A stretch of 64,000 nt of DNA from contig NZ_FNJM01000007.1 of assembly GCF_900104115.1 (NCBI RefSeq), positions 1 through 64,000 of the forward strand, written 5' to 3'. Positions 43,869-52,735 of this stretch are shown here, in pieces. Under the pieces are notes generated by a model, which did not search any database, was not told the DNA's origin, and worked only from the letters and a program-made list of their open reading frames with translations. Source of the DNA: Clostridium gasigenes. Lineage in GTDB: Bacteria; Bacillota; Clostridia; Clostridiales; Clostridiaceae. Both the position numbers and the translations under genes were made by a program. How positions within the stretch are numbered: position 1 is the first letter of the stretch; every line of letters starts with the position of its first letter.

Positions 43869-44807
43869 ATGAAACCTGTTGATATAATAGTACCTTGTTA
43901 TAATGAAGAAGAATCTATAGAAATTTTTTATAAAGAATGCACAGATATATTAAGAAACATAAAAGATTATAATTTTAATTATATTTTTATTAATGATGGT
44001 AGTAAAGATAATACATTAAAAATAATTAAAAATTTGTCTGAGAAAACGACAAATGTTAAGTATATATCTTTTTCAAGAAATTTTGGTAAGGAATCTGCGA
44101 TTTTAGCAGGTTTAAAAGAGTCTACAGGAGATTATGTAATATTGATGGATGTTGATTTACAACATCCACCGAAACTTATTTTAGACATGATGCCTCTTAT
44201 AGAGGAAGGCTATGACTCAGTAGCGGCGAAAAGAGAAGCAAGAAAAGGTGAAAAAAGATATAGGGAATATTTTTCTATAAAATTTTACAAACTTATTAAC
44301 AAAATATCTGATGTGAATATACCTGAAGGAGCAACAGATTATAGAATTATGTCGAGACAAATGGTTGATTGTGTACTAGCATTAGAAGAATCCCAAAGAT
44401 TCACAAAAGGAATTTTTGAGTGGGTAGGATTTGAGACTAAGTGGCTTGGCTATGAGAGTGAAGAAAGAGTAGCAGGTACTACAAAATGGTCTGGTTTAGC
44501 TTTATTAAAATATGCTTTGGAAGGAATTGTAGGTTTTTCAACAGCGCCGTTAAGAATTGCAACAATTATAGGATTAATATTTTCAGGTTTTAGCTTTATT
44601 TATTTTGTTATAACTTTAATTAAAACTTTGGTAATAGGTATTGATATGCCTGGATATGCATCTATAATTTGCTTTATTACTTTTTTGGGTGGAATACAAT
44701 TAATAGTATTAGGAATACTAGGTGAATATTTATCAAAAACATATTTAGAAGTGAAAAGACGTCCAAATTATTTTGTTAAAGAATCTAATATATATAAAGA
44801 AAAATAA
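43869..44807 (+). CDS. GtrB/CsbB-type polyprenyl-phosphate glycosyltransferase
   Basis: This GT2 enzyme loads a sugar onto undecaprenyl phosphate at the inner membrane face. The 312-aa protein has DIIVPCYNEEESIEIFY (about 4-20), FINDGSKDNTL, SRNFGKESAILAGL and MDVDLQHPP with the metal-binding DVD. RKGEKRYREYFSIKFYKLINK and DYRIMSRQ, all standard for this group, follow. Two C-terminal membrane helices (about 229-250 and 263-285) are present. ATG 43869 lies 3 nt after the YfhO-type stop, with AAAGGAGA before it. A terminator follows, so this gene ends the unit. The sugar transferred is not evident. Confidence 0.93.
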   Translation: MKPVDIIVPCYNEEESIEIFYKECTDILRNIKDYNFNYIFINDGSKDNTLKIIKNLSEKTTNVKYISFSRNFGKESAILAGLKESTGDYVILMDVDLQHPPKLILDMMPLIEEGYDSVAAKREARKGEKRYREYFSIKFYKLINKISDVNIPEGATDYRIMSRQMVDCVLALEESQRFTKGIFEWVGFETKWLGYESEERVAGTTKWSGLALLKYALEGIVGFSTAPLRIATIIGLIFSGFSFIYFVITLIKTLVIGIDMPGYASIICFITFLGGIQLIVLGILGEYLSKTYLEVKRRPNYFVKESNIYKEK

Positions 44808-44828
44808 TAGATATATAGATAAAATTTT

Positions 44829-44864
44829 AAGAACTACAATTTAATAATATTGTAGTTCTTTTTG
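44829..44864 (+). terminator. Terminator after the GtrA-YfhO-GtrB module
   Basis: A perfect 12-bp stem (44829-44840 with 44849-44860) has an 8-nt loop and a T tract to 44863. Confidence 0.83.
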
Positions 44865-44891
44865 TTATTTTAACATACATAGTGATATAAT
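44862..44891 (+). promoter_or_regulatory. Candidate promoter of the glycosyltransferase gene at 44948
   Basis: TTGTTA (44862-44867) and TATAAT (44886-44891) are 18 nt apart, and TG at 44883-44884 makes an extended -10 identical to the one at 4916-4924. It starts a new unit right after the terminator. Confidence 0.55.
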
Positions 44892-44947
44892 TAAAAATAA
44901 GTAAAGAATTTAGGAGAAATAGTATTTTTAAGTAAGAGGAGAAATAT

Positions 44948-46111
44948 ATGCATATTTTAGTGATTCCATCTGCATATCCTACAGAGGATGTTCCTTTAAG
45001 GAGTAGTTTTTTTAAAGAACAAACTATTGCAGTTAAAAAAAGCGGAAAAAAAATAGGGCTAATATATAGTGAGACTAGAAGAGTAACAGGAATAAATAAA
45101 AGTACAATTGTTAAAAATCATTTCCAAATAACTGATAATTGTGAAGATGAAATAAATACTATAAGATTACATGGGTGGAATATTCTTTTAATGAGGAATA
45201 GTTTTGGGGTGAATCTTTGGGTTAGGCAAAGTATTAAATTATTTAAAATATATATAAAAAAATATGGTTTGCCGGATATTATACATGTACATTGTGGATT
45301 GTATGGTGGATTAGTTGGAAAGTATATAAAAGAGGAATACAACATTCCATATATAATTACTGAACATTTATCAATAGTAATGAATCATAAAATGGATAAT
45401 TATCATAAAAACATATTAAGAGAAGCTTATAATAGTGCAAGCGCATTGATAAGTGTAGGAAGTAAGCTTAAGAAATCTATGGAGGTATATACGAAAGTAA
45501 ATATAGTTGTTATTCCAAACATAGTAAATACAAGTGTTTTTAATTATGTTAAAAGTGATATGCCTAGAAATTTCAAATTTATTTCAGTATCAAATTTGAA
45601 ATTAGATAAAAGAGTAAACTTAACAATTGAAGCTTTTAGTAGCGAGTTTAAAGGTGAAGATGTAGAGTTAATAATTATTGGAGATGGCCCTGAAAGAAAT
45701 AACTTGAAAATGTTATGTAATAAGTTAGAAGTAGAAAATCAGGTGAAATTCATAGGAGCTATAAAAAGAGATATTATTAATGAATATTTAAATAAGTCTT
45801 CGGCTTTTGTGCTTCCAAGTAGCTTTGAGACTTTTGGAGTTGTGTATATAGAGGCTTTAGCTTGTGGTTTGCCAATAATTGCAACTAAATGTGGTGGCCC
45901 AGAAGATTTCTTTGAAAAATATATGGGATATTTAATTGAAGTAGATAATGTAGAAGCTTTATGTAAATCAATGAGAAGCATGATAGAAAATTATAGTGAT
46001 TTTAATAAGGAGAAAATTTCTAATTATATTAAGGAAAGATTTAGCGAAGATGTAGTAGTAAAGAAAATAGATAATATATACAGAGAAGTTTTGAATAATA
46101 AAATTATGTAA
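44948..46111 (+). CDS. GT4-family glycosyltransferase
   Basis: This 387-aa GT-B transferase opens with ILVIPSAYPTEDVPLRSSFF, carries DIIHVHCGLYGGLVGKY and TEHLSIVMNHK, and has the donor domain KFISVSNLKLDKRVNLTIEAF. The sugar-nucleotide segment PSSFETFGVVYIEALACGLPIIAT (E-x7-E) is intact. ATG 44948 follows AAGAGGAG. It has its own promoter and lies 89 nt ahead of a third flippase gene. Its general likeness to the transferase at 37423 suggests a duplicated role. Confidence 0.9.
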   Translation: MHILVIPSAYPTEDVPLRSSFFKEQTIAVKKSGKKIGLIYSETRRVTGINKSTIVKNHFQITDNCEDEINTIRLHGWNILLMRNSFGVNLWVRQSIKLFKIYIKKYGLPDIIHVHCGLYGGLVGKYIKEEYNIPYIITEHLSIVMNHKMDNYHKNILREAYNSASALISVGSKLKKSMEVYTKVNIVVIPNIVNTSVFNYVKSDMPRNFKFISVSNLKLDKRVNLTIEAFSSEFKGEDVELIIIGDGPERNNLKMLCNKLEVENQVKFIGAIKRDIINEYLNKSSAFVLPSSFETFGVVYIEALACGLPIIATKCGGPEDFFEKYMGYLIEVDNVEALCKSMRSMIENYSDFNKEKISNYIKERFSEDVVVKKIDNIYREVLNNKIM

Positions 46112-46200
46112 TAACTCATCTAAAATAAAAGACGGAAAATAAAAGATGATTAAGATTATATAAAAATATTTGAATGTGTGTTGGGAGATAGTGATAGAGT

Positions 46201-47610
46201 GTGAAAGAATTATTAAAAAAATTTATGGAATTTGCTCTGGGAAATGGAATAGTTTTAATTATAGGGCTTATTTCATCTCCATTAATAACAAGAATTATAT
46301 TGCCAGCAGAATATGGTAAAGCATCTATGTTTATTACAGCTACAAGTTTAATAATAGTTATAATGACATTAGGGAGAGACCAAGCATATATTAGATATTA
46401 TAATGATGAGAAAGAATATAATAGAGGGAAACTATTAAGAAAAAGTATTAAATTACCTTTGATTTTAAACTTAATCTTAGGATTAATATTAATTATATTA
46501 TATAAACCTATTTCTAATATGATAATTCAAGAAGTATCATTTACAATAGTTCTACTTATGTTAGTACATAGTACATTTAGTATAATATCAAATTTTGCAT
46601 TATTAAACATAAGAATGAAACAAAAGGGGAAAATATATTCAATATTTACAATATTAAATAAGGTATCATACTTAATATTTATAGTGCTGATATTTACTAT
46701 ATTTAAGAATAGTTATATGACAATTGTATTAGCAACTATTATATCAAATGTAGTTATGTGTGGAGTAGCATTGGTATATGATAGGAGAGAATGGTTTGAC
46801 TCTAAAAAGGGAGAAGAACTTAATACAAAAACTAAAGAATTATTTAAATACGGAACACCATTTGTTTTTTCAATGTCAATTATATGGATATTTCAATCAA
46901 TAGATAAAATATCATTGAGAATGTTTTCGGGATATGAGGAAATTGGATTATATGGAGGAGCTATGAGCATAATAGCATTATTAAATATAGTTCAAGGTAC
47001 ATTTACAACATTTTGGACACCGGTAGCTTATGAAAAATATGCTAAGGAACCAGAGAATACAGACTTTTTTATTGAAATAAATGAAATAGTAACTGTAATT
47101 ATGTTATTAATTTCAATAATTATAATAGCTTTAAAGGATATTATAATTATGTTTATAGGTTCCGAATATGCAGGGGCAGAATTTATATTCCCATTTTTAG
47201 TTTTAATGCCAATAATGTATACTATATCAGAGACAACTGTTATGGGTATTAATTTTAGTAAAAATACAAAATCTCATATTTATGTTGCAATAATATCAGC
47301 AATAAGTAATGTTATAGGAAATTTAATACTAGTACCTAAATATGGTGCTAAAGGAGCTGCTATTTCAACGGGTTTAGCGTATATATTATTCTTTATAGCT
47401 AGAACATATTATTCAAATAAATATTATAAAGTTAAATATAAATTGAAAAAATTCTGGGTATGTATAATAGCGGTATATATATTAGCGGCATATTCTAGTG
47501 CTTATAAATTTAATAGTATAATTTTATATTTAACTATAGGATCATTAGCAATAGTATTAATAATGTACAGGAGTATAATTATTAATAGCATAAAAAAAAT
47601 AAGGAAATAA
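46201..47610 (+). CDS. Wzx-type polysaccharide flippase (region B, second)
   Basis: This 469-aa MOP-superfamily flippase has about 14 membrane segments. FALGNGIVLIIGLISSPLITRIILPAEYG (about 11-39) is the Wzx opening, split here only for reference, and NVIGNLILVPKYGAKGAAISTGLAY is the matching repeat in the second half. It begins at GTG 46201 after GGGAGATAG. Its last codons and its stop (47608-47610) lie inside an 8-bp tandem array, so changes in the array could alter the C-terminus. It is the third flippase in the window. Confidence 0.87.
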   Translation: MKELLKKFMEFALGNGIVLIIGLISSPLITRIILPAEYGKASMFITATSLIIVIMTLGRDQAYIRYYNDEKEYNRGKLLRKSIKLPLILNLILGLILIILYKPISNMIIQEVSFTIVLLMLVHSTFSIISNFALLNIRMKQKGKIYSIFTILNKVSYLIFIVLIFTIFKNSYMTIVLATIISNVVMCGVALVYDRREWFDSKKGEELNTKTKELFKYGTPFVFSMSIIWIFQSIDKISLRMFSGYEEIGLYGGAMSIIALLNIVQGTFTTFWTPVAYEKYAKEPENTDFFIEINEIVTVIMLLISIIIIALKDIIIMFIGSEYAGAEFIFPFLVLMPIMYTISETTVMGINFSKNTKSHIYVAIISAISNVIGNLILVPKYGAKGAAISTGLAYILFFIARTYYSNKYYKVKYKLKKFWVCIIAVYILAAYSSAYKFNSIILYLTIGSLAIVLIMYRSIIINSIKKIRK

Positions 47611-47710
47611 GAAAATAAGGAAATAAAAAAATAAGGAAATAAGAAAATAAGGAAATAAGAAAATAAGGAAATAAGGAAATGAGGAAATGAGGAAATGAGG
47701 AAATGAGGAA
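47599..47710 (+). repeat. Tandem array of 14 octanucleotide units
   Basis: Fourteen units of 8 bp run without a break. Units 1-10 are ATAAGGAA, ATAAGAAA or ATAAAAAA, and units 11-14 are ATGAGGAA. The array begins in the last codons of the flippase gene, contains its stop in unit 2, and ends about 115 nt before the next gene. Since 8 is not a multiple of 3, copy changes at the left end would alter the flippase C-terminus. Confidence 0.92.
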
Positions 47711-47826
47711 ATAACACATTGTTGTATTTATAGACAATAATATGGGTTTAGTAGTATAATTAAAGTAATTAAATATACTATTGTATATATTATATCTTCT
47801 AAGGCAGTAGAAGAGAAGGAGCAAAA

Positions 47827-49680
47827 ATGAATAAAATTAAAACTTTGATACTTATTGTAATAGATATTTTTTTAGTTAATATGGCATATTTATTAGCTAT
47901 TAATATTACGTTTTTTGATAGGTTTACAGAAATAGCAACTATTTATCAAGAAGATATAGTTATTGTAACTATTATATATATTATATGTTTTGCAGCATTT
48001 AAAATGTATAGTTCTCTTTGGCATTTAACAGGAACAGATGAGTTTCTTTTAGGAGTAGGTGGCGGAATCCTAGCAGGTGGTCTTGTTATAATTTATACAA
48101 GAACATTAGGGTCTACAATACCTCTAAATGTGTCTGTAATTGGTACTATGTTAACTTGTATTTTTGTACTTGGGTATAGAATATTATATAGAGTTTACAG
48201 AAGAATGATGTTGTACCTTCCATATAAATATTCAGGTGATCAGGAAAGGGTTATGATAATAGGAGCAGGATCGGCTGGAACAATGATAATTAATGAAATG
48301 TTATCTAGAAGAAATTTAAAACTAAACCCTATATTGCTAATAGATGACAGAGAGTACAAAAAAGGAAAACGTATTAGTGGAGTAAAAGTTGAAGGTGGTC
48401 GCAAAGATATAGTAAGATTAGCTCAAGAAAAAGAGATAAATACAATTATATTAGCTATACCATCAATAGATAATGAAAACAAAAAAGAAATTCTTGAAAT
48501 TTGTAAAAGGACTAATTGTAAAGTTAAAATAATTCCAGGAATTTATGAAATAATTTCAGGGGAAGCTACTGTTAGTAAAATTAAAGACGTAGAACTAGAA
48601 GATTTATTAGGTAGAGATCAAGTTGTATTAGATAGCAGAGGTATTTCAGAATACTTAAATAATAAAGTTGTTTTAGTTACTGGTGCTGGAGGTTCAATAG
48701 GATCTGAACTTTGTAGGCAAATAGTAACATTTGGACCTAGAGTACTTATTTTATTTGATATATATGAAAATACTATCTATGATATACAAAATGAATTAAA
48801 AGTTAATTATCCAGATTTAAATATGAAAGTTTTAATAGGATCAGTAAGAGATAAAGATAGACTAGAAGAAATATTTGAAAAATATAAAATTCAAGTTGTA
48901 TTCCATGCAGCAGCACATAAACATGTGCCTCTAATGGAAGATTCACCTAAAGAAGCTATAAAAAATAATGTTTTTGGAACATTTAACTTAGCAGAAGTTG
49001 CAGATAAATATAAAGTAGAAAAGTTTGTAATAATATCTACAGATAAAGCAGTTAATCCAACTAATATTATGGGAGCTACTAAAAGATTATGTGAAATGAT
49101 TGCCCAAGCCTTTAATTCAGTAAGTAAAACAGAATTTGTAGCTGTTAGGTTTGGAAATGTACTTGGAAGCAACGGTTCTGTTATTCCATTATTTAAAAAG
49201 CAAATAAAGAATGGCGGACCTGTCACAGTTACACATAAAAGTATAACTAGATACTTTATGCTTATACCAGAAGCTGCTCAACTTGTGTTGCAAGCTGGTG
49301 GGTTTGCTAAAGGTGGAGAAATATTTGTATTAGATATGGGTGAACCTGTTAAAATATATGATTTAGCTATAGATTTAATAAAATTATCAGGATTTGAACC
49401 TAATAGGGATATTAAGATTAAAGTAACAGGACTTAGACCTGGTGAAAAGCTTTATGAGGAGCTATTAATGAGTGAAGAAGGTTTACTAGAAACAACTCAT
49501 AATAAAATTCACATAGGTAAGCCAACTTTTGACGATATGGAAATTTTGAAAGCTAAGTTAGAAGATTTAAGAAAGATATTATTAGAAAATGATGAAGAAA
49601 TTGTTAAAAGTAAAATGAAGCAAATAGTACCTACATATAAAGAACCTAAAGAAGTAAATGAGGTTGCTATTACAAAGTAA
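47827..49680 (+). CDS. Membrane UDP-HexNAc 4,6-dehydratase, CapD/PglF family (copy 2)
   Basis: This 617-aa paralogue of the protein at 5108 has the same order: about four N-terminal helices, a first nucleotide-binding region (IIGAGSAGTMIINEM, about 147-161), and the SDR domain from VTGAGGSIGSELCRQ (about 282). The catalytic stretch is STDKAVNPTNIMGATKR with the subfamily Met. ATG 47827 follows GAGAAGGAG. It is followed by a second initiating sugar transferase, repeating the gene order that opens operon A. Again no partner ketoreductase or aminotransferase is seen nearby. Confidence 0.9.
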   Translation: MNKIKTLILIVIDIFLVNMAYLLAINITFFDRFTEIATIYQEDIVIVTIIYIICFAAFKMYSSLWHLTGTDEFLLGVGGGILAGGLVIIYTRTLGSTIPLNVSVIGTMLTCIFVLGYRILYRVYRRMMLYLPYKYSGDQERVMIIGAGSAGTMIINEMLSRRNLKLNPILLIDDREYKKGKRISGVKVEGGRKDIVRLAQEKEINTIILAIPSIDNENKKEILEICKRTNCKVKIIPGIYEIISGEATVSKIKDVELEDLLGRDQVVLDSRGISEYLNNKVVLVTGAGGSIGSELCRQIVTFGPRVLILFDIYENTIYDIQNELKVNYPDLNMKVLIGSVRDKDRLEEIFEKYKIQVVFHAAAHKHVPLMEDSPKEAIKNNVFGTFNLAEVADKYKVEKFVIISTDKAVNPTNIMGATKRLCEMIAQAFNSVSKTEFVAVRFGNVLGSNGSVIPLFKKQIKNGGPVTVTHKSITRYFMLIPEAAQLVLQAGGFAKGGEIFVLDMGEPVKIYDLAIDLIKLSGFEPNRDIKIKVTGLRPGEKLYEELLMSEEGLLETTHNKIHIGKPTFDDMEILKAKLEDLRKILLENDEEIVKSKMKQIVPTYKEPKEVNEVAITK

Positions 49681-49753
49681 GTCATATTGTTTTATTTGAT
49701 TTTAATAAGTTTAAAAGTCTATAAAAATAAAATACTAAATAGAGGTATATATA

Positions 49754-50359
49754 ATGAAAAAAACTAATCAGTTTATAAAAAGAATTTTTGATATTATTAT
49801 GTCTTTAATTGGAATAATAATATTATCTCCAATATTTATAATAGTAAGCATTATTATTAGTATAGGTTCATCAGGAAATATATTGTTTTTACAAAAAAGA
49901 GTTGGTAGAGATGAGAAAGAATTTAATATATATAAATTTAGAACTATGATAAATGATGCTGAAAAGTTAGGAAAACAAATAACAGTAGGTGATGATTCTA
50001 GAATAACAAAGGTTGGATCTATTTTAAGAAAATTTAAAATAGATGAATTACCTCAGTTGTTTAATGTTTTGAATGGAGATATGAGCTTGGTTGGACCAAG
50101 GCCAGAAGTTCCTAAATATGTAGCATTATATACTGAAAAGCAAAAAGAAGTATTATCTATAAGACCTGGAATAACAGATATGGCATCTTTAAGATATAAA
50201 GATGAAAATGCTATTTTAGGAAAAGTTGATAACCCAGAAGAATATTATATAAATGTTATAATGCAAGATAAGTTAAGCTTAAATTTAGAATACATTGAAA
50301 AAAGCAATATAATATTTGATATATCATTAATTTTAAAAACTATTATAAAATGTATATAA
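49754..50359 (+). CDS. Initiating undecaprenyl-phosphate sugar-1-phosphate transferase (second)
   Basis: This 201-aa monotopic phosphoglycosyl transferase has one N-terminal hydrophobic hairpin helix (about 13-35), then KRVGRDEKEFNIYKFRTM, KIDELPQLFNVLNGDMSLVGPRPEV and PGITDMASLRY. The PGITDMASLRY form differs from PGLSGWAQVNGR in the first enzyme, which suggests a different sugar specificity. ATG 49754 follows AGAGGTAT. It lies 73 nt behind the second dehydratase and 12 nt before the oxidoreductase, so it most likely starts the region B repeat unit. Confidence 0.88.
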   Translation: MKKTNQFIKRIFDIIMSLIGIIILSPIFIIVSIIISIGSSGNILFLQKRVGRDEKEFNIYKFRTMINDAEKLGKQITVGDDSRITKVGSILRKFKIDELPQLFNVLNGDMSLVGPRPEVPKYVALYTEKQKEVLSIRPGITDMASLRYKDENAILGKVDNPEEYYINVIMQDKLSLNLEYIEKSNIIFDISLILKTIIKCI

Positions 50360-50371
50360 GGTGGTATTAAG

Positions 50372-51454
50372 ATGAAAAAACTAAAATTTGCACTAATCGG
50401 ATGCGGAAGAATATCTTATAAAAATGTTGAAGCACTTGTGAAAAATAGAGATAGTTCTCAATTAGTAGCTACTTGTGATGTTAAATTAGATAGAGCAATA
50501 GCTAAAAAAGATGAATATATAAATAAAATGCAAGATGAAAATTTAGAAGTTAAAATTTATGAAGATTATAAGGAAATGTTAGAAAATGAAGATATTGATG
50601 TTGTAACTATAGCGACAGAAAGTGGATATCATGCAGAAATAGCTATTTATTGCATGAATAAGGGGAAACATTGTATAGTTGAAAAACCAATGGCTATGTC
50701 AATTGATGATGCTAATGAAATGATAGAGGTAGCTAAAAAGAATAATGTTAAACTATCTGTATCTCATCAAAATAGATTTAATGCTCCTATACAAAAGTTA
50801 AGAGAAGCTGTTGAAGGAAATAAGTTTGGCAGAATGATGAATGGAACAGCAAGGATTTTATGGAGAAGAGATGAGGGTTATTATACTCAAGCGCCTTGGA
50901 GAGGAACTTGGGATTTAGATGGCGGAACTTTAATGAATCAATGTATACATAATATTGATTTGCTTCAATGGATGATGGGTGGAGAAGTTGAAAGAGTTTA
51001 TGCTGAATGTGATACTTTTAGAAATCCAATTGAAGGTGAAGATTTTGGAGCTATATTAATTAGATTTAAAAATGGAGCAATAGGTATTGTTGAAGGTAGT
51101 GCAGTTGTGTTTCCTAAAAATTTAGAAGAAACATTAAGTATATTTGGAACTGAAGGAACTGCTGTAATTGGTGGTTTAGCAGTTAATGAATTGAAAACTT
51201 GGAGATTTGAAGGTGAAGATGAGGATTCTGTAAAATCAAGTTTACAGGTAGAAATAGATAATGTATATGGAGAAGGTCATACTCCTTTATTTAAAGATGT
51301 AATTGAAGCTATTAATGAAGATAGAAAACCTTATGTAAGTGGGGAAGATGCAATAGTACCTTTATCAATAATATTAGCTGCATATAAATCAAGAAAAACA
51401 GGAATGCCTGTACAATTTCCGTTAGAGAACTTTTCAAGTTCAGATATGAAATAA
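50372..51454 (+). CDS. Gfo/Idh/MocA-family oxidoreductase (WlbA/WbpB-like)
   Basis: This 360-aa NAD(P)-dependent sugar oxidoreductase has the N-terminal Rossmann segment FALIGCGRISYKNVEAL (about 5-21), the family GKHCIVEKPMAMSIDDA, and the middle block YYTQAPWRGTWDLDGGTLMNQCIHNIDLLQWMMGG. That block resembles WlbA/WbpB, which oxidise C3 of UDP-GlcNAc uronic acid. The partner aminotransferase and acetyltransferase of that pathway are not seen, so the substrate stays open. ATG 50372 follows AAGGTGGT. The gene sits between the second initiating transferase and the last glycosyltransferase of region B. Confidence 0.82.
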   Translation: MKKLKFALIGCGRISYKNVEALVKNRDSSQLVATCDVKLDRAIAKKDEYINKMQDENLEVKIYEDYKEMLENEDIDVVTIATESGYHAEIAIYCMNKGKHCIVEKPMAMSIDDANEMIEVAKKNNVKLSVSHQNRFNAPIQKLREAVEGNKFGRMMNGTARILWRRDEGYYTQAPWRGTWDLDGGTLMNQCIHNIDLLQWMMGGEVERVYAECDTFRNPIEGEDFGAILIRFKNGAIGIVEGSAVVFPKNLEETLSIFGTEGTAVIGGLAVNELKTWRFEGEDEDSVKSSLQVEIDNVYGEGHTPLFKDVIEAINEDRKPYVSGEDAIVPLSIILAAYKSRKTGMPVQFPLENFSSSDMK

Positions 51455-51487
51455 TTTATATAAATAATTAACAGGATAGGTGATTGG

Positions 51488-52606
51488 ATGAAAAAAAAGG
51501 TTTGTCATATTTCCACAGCACATCCTGAAAATGATGGTAGAATATTATTTAAACAATGCAGTAGCATAAGTAAAGCAGGGTATGAGGTATCGTTAATAGT
51601 AACGGCTGATAAAGAAAAAATTATTAATGGAGTTAAAATTATACCGTTAAGTAAAAATAATAATAGGATCTACAGAATGTTTTATAAAACCAGAGAAGCT
51701 TATAACAAAGCTGTAGATGTAGATGCTGATATATATCATTTTCATGATCCTGAGTTGATTCCTTTAGGTAAAAAGCTTAAAAAGATAGGTAAAAAAGTAA
51801 TATATGATGTGCATGAAGATATGCCTAAACAAATACTCTCTAAAAAGTATTTAGGTAGTATGAAAATAAGGAAATTAATATCTAAAGCTTTTAATAAATA
51901 TGAAAAAAATAATTCTAAAGGATTCGATTCAATTGTAACAACTCAAGATGAATTCAAGGAGAAGTTTCTTGATTACCATAATAATATTGTGGTTGTTAAA
52001 AATTTTGCTATGAAAGATATTATAGATGAAACAGTCCCTATTATTATAAATGAAGCAAAAGGGAAATTTATAATAATATACATAGGTTCCATTACCAAAA
52101 TAAGAGGTATTAAAGAAATGATTAACTCAACTGAAAGCTTTAAGGGTAAAGTTGAATTATGGGTTATAGGGGGCTGGGAAACGGAAGAATTATTTAAAGA
52201 ATGCACTCAGTTAGCAGGATATAAATATACTAGATACTTCGGTAAATTACCTATTTCGGAGCTCTATAAGTATGTTAAAGCAGCAGATTTAGGAATGAGT
52301 ATATTACATCCGACCCCTAATTATAAAGAGGCTATTCCAACAAAGGTATTTGAATATATGGCTTGTGAATTACCTGTAATATTATCAGATTTTCCATTTT
52401 GGGCAAGGTTATTTGGTGATATAGGTACATATGTTAACCCTTTAGATCTTGATGAAATTATTAGAACTATAGAGTATTATAGAACTAATAAAGAAATAAT
52501 AAATGCTAAAGGGAAAGAAAACAGAAGAGTTTTTGAAAATAAGTTTTGTTGGGATACAGAAGAAGCGAAACTTATAAAATTATATGATAGTATATCTAAA
52601 AACTAA
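51488..52606 (+). CDS. GT4-family glycosyltransferase
   Basis: This 372-aa GT-B enzyme begins VCHISTAHPENDGRILFKQC, followed by DADIYHFHDPELIPLGKKL and IYDVHEDMPKQIL. These motifs are common in GT4 transferases that act early in repeat-unit synthesis. The donor domain has IYIGSITKIRGIKEMI and KEAIPTKVFEYMACELPVILSDFP in place of the classical E-x7-E. ATG 51488 follows GGATAGGTGA. It is the last gene of region B before a strong terminator. Confidence 0.86.
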   Translation: MKKKVCHISTAHPENDGRILFKQCSSISKAGYEVSLIVTADKEKIINGVKIIPLSKNNNRIYRMFYKTREAYNKAVDVDADIYHFHDPELIPLGKKLKKIGKKVIYDVHEDMPKQILSKKYLGSMKIRKLISKAFNKYEKNNSKGFDSIVTTQDEFKEKFLDYHNNIVVVKNFAMKDIIDETVPIIINEAKGKFIIIYIGSITKIRGIKEMINSTESFKGKVELWVIGGWETEELFKECTQLAGYKYTRYFGKLPISELYKYVKAADLGMSILHPTPNYKEAIPTKVFEYMACELPVILSDFPFWARLFGDIGTYVNPLDLDEIIRTIEYYRTNKEIINAKGKENRRVFENKFCWDTEEAKLIKLYDSISKN

Positions 52607-52636
52607 AAAAGACGGATTTTTTAAATCCGTCTTTTT
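52606..52636 (+). terminator. Terminator of polysaccharide region B
   Basis: A perfect 14-bp stem (52606-52619 with 52623-52636) with loop TTT ends in five T. Its left arm starts within the stop codon of the last gene. Confidence 0.88.
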
Positions 52637-52648
52637 ATATTTTCTATG

Positions 52649-52707
52649 AAAAAGGAGCTGTTATATAACTAACTTATTTAGTTAGTTATATAACAGCTCC
52701 TTTTTTG
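52649..52707. terminator. Long bidirectional terminator between region B and brnQ
   Basis: A 26-bp perfect stem (52649-52674 with 52680-52705), loop TATTT, has A and T runs at its ends. It should end the minus-strand brnQ transcript and act as backup for region B. It is unusually long for a terminator. Confidence 0.85.
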
Positions 52708-52735
52708 AAAGTGACTAAAGAATGAACTTTTTTAT

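Noticed and set aside
47599..47710. CRISPR-like array
   Set aside because: Units are 8 bp with no spacers, and no cas genes are present. It is a simple tandem repeat.
47502..47824. Minus-strand frames coding repeated FLISLF-type sequence
   Set aside because: They are just the reverse reading of the 8-bp tandem array.
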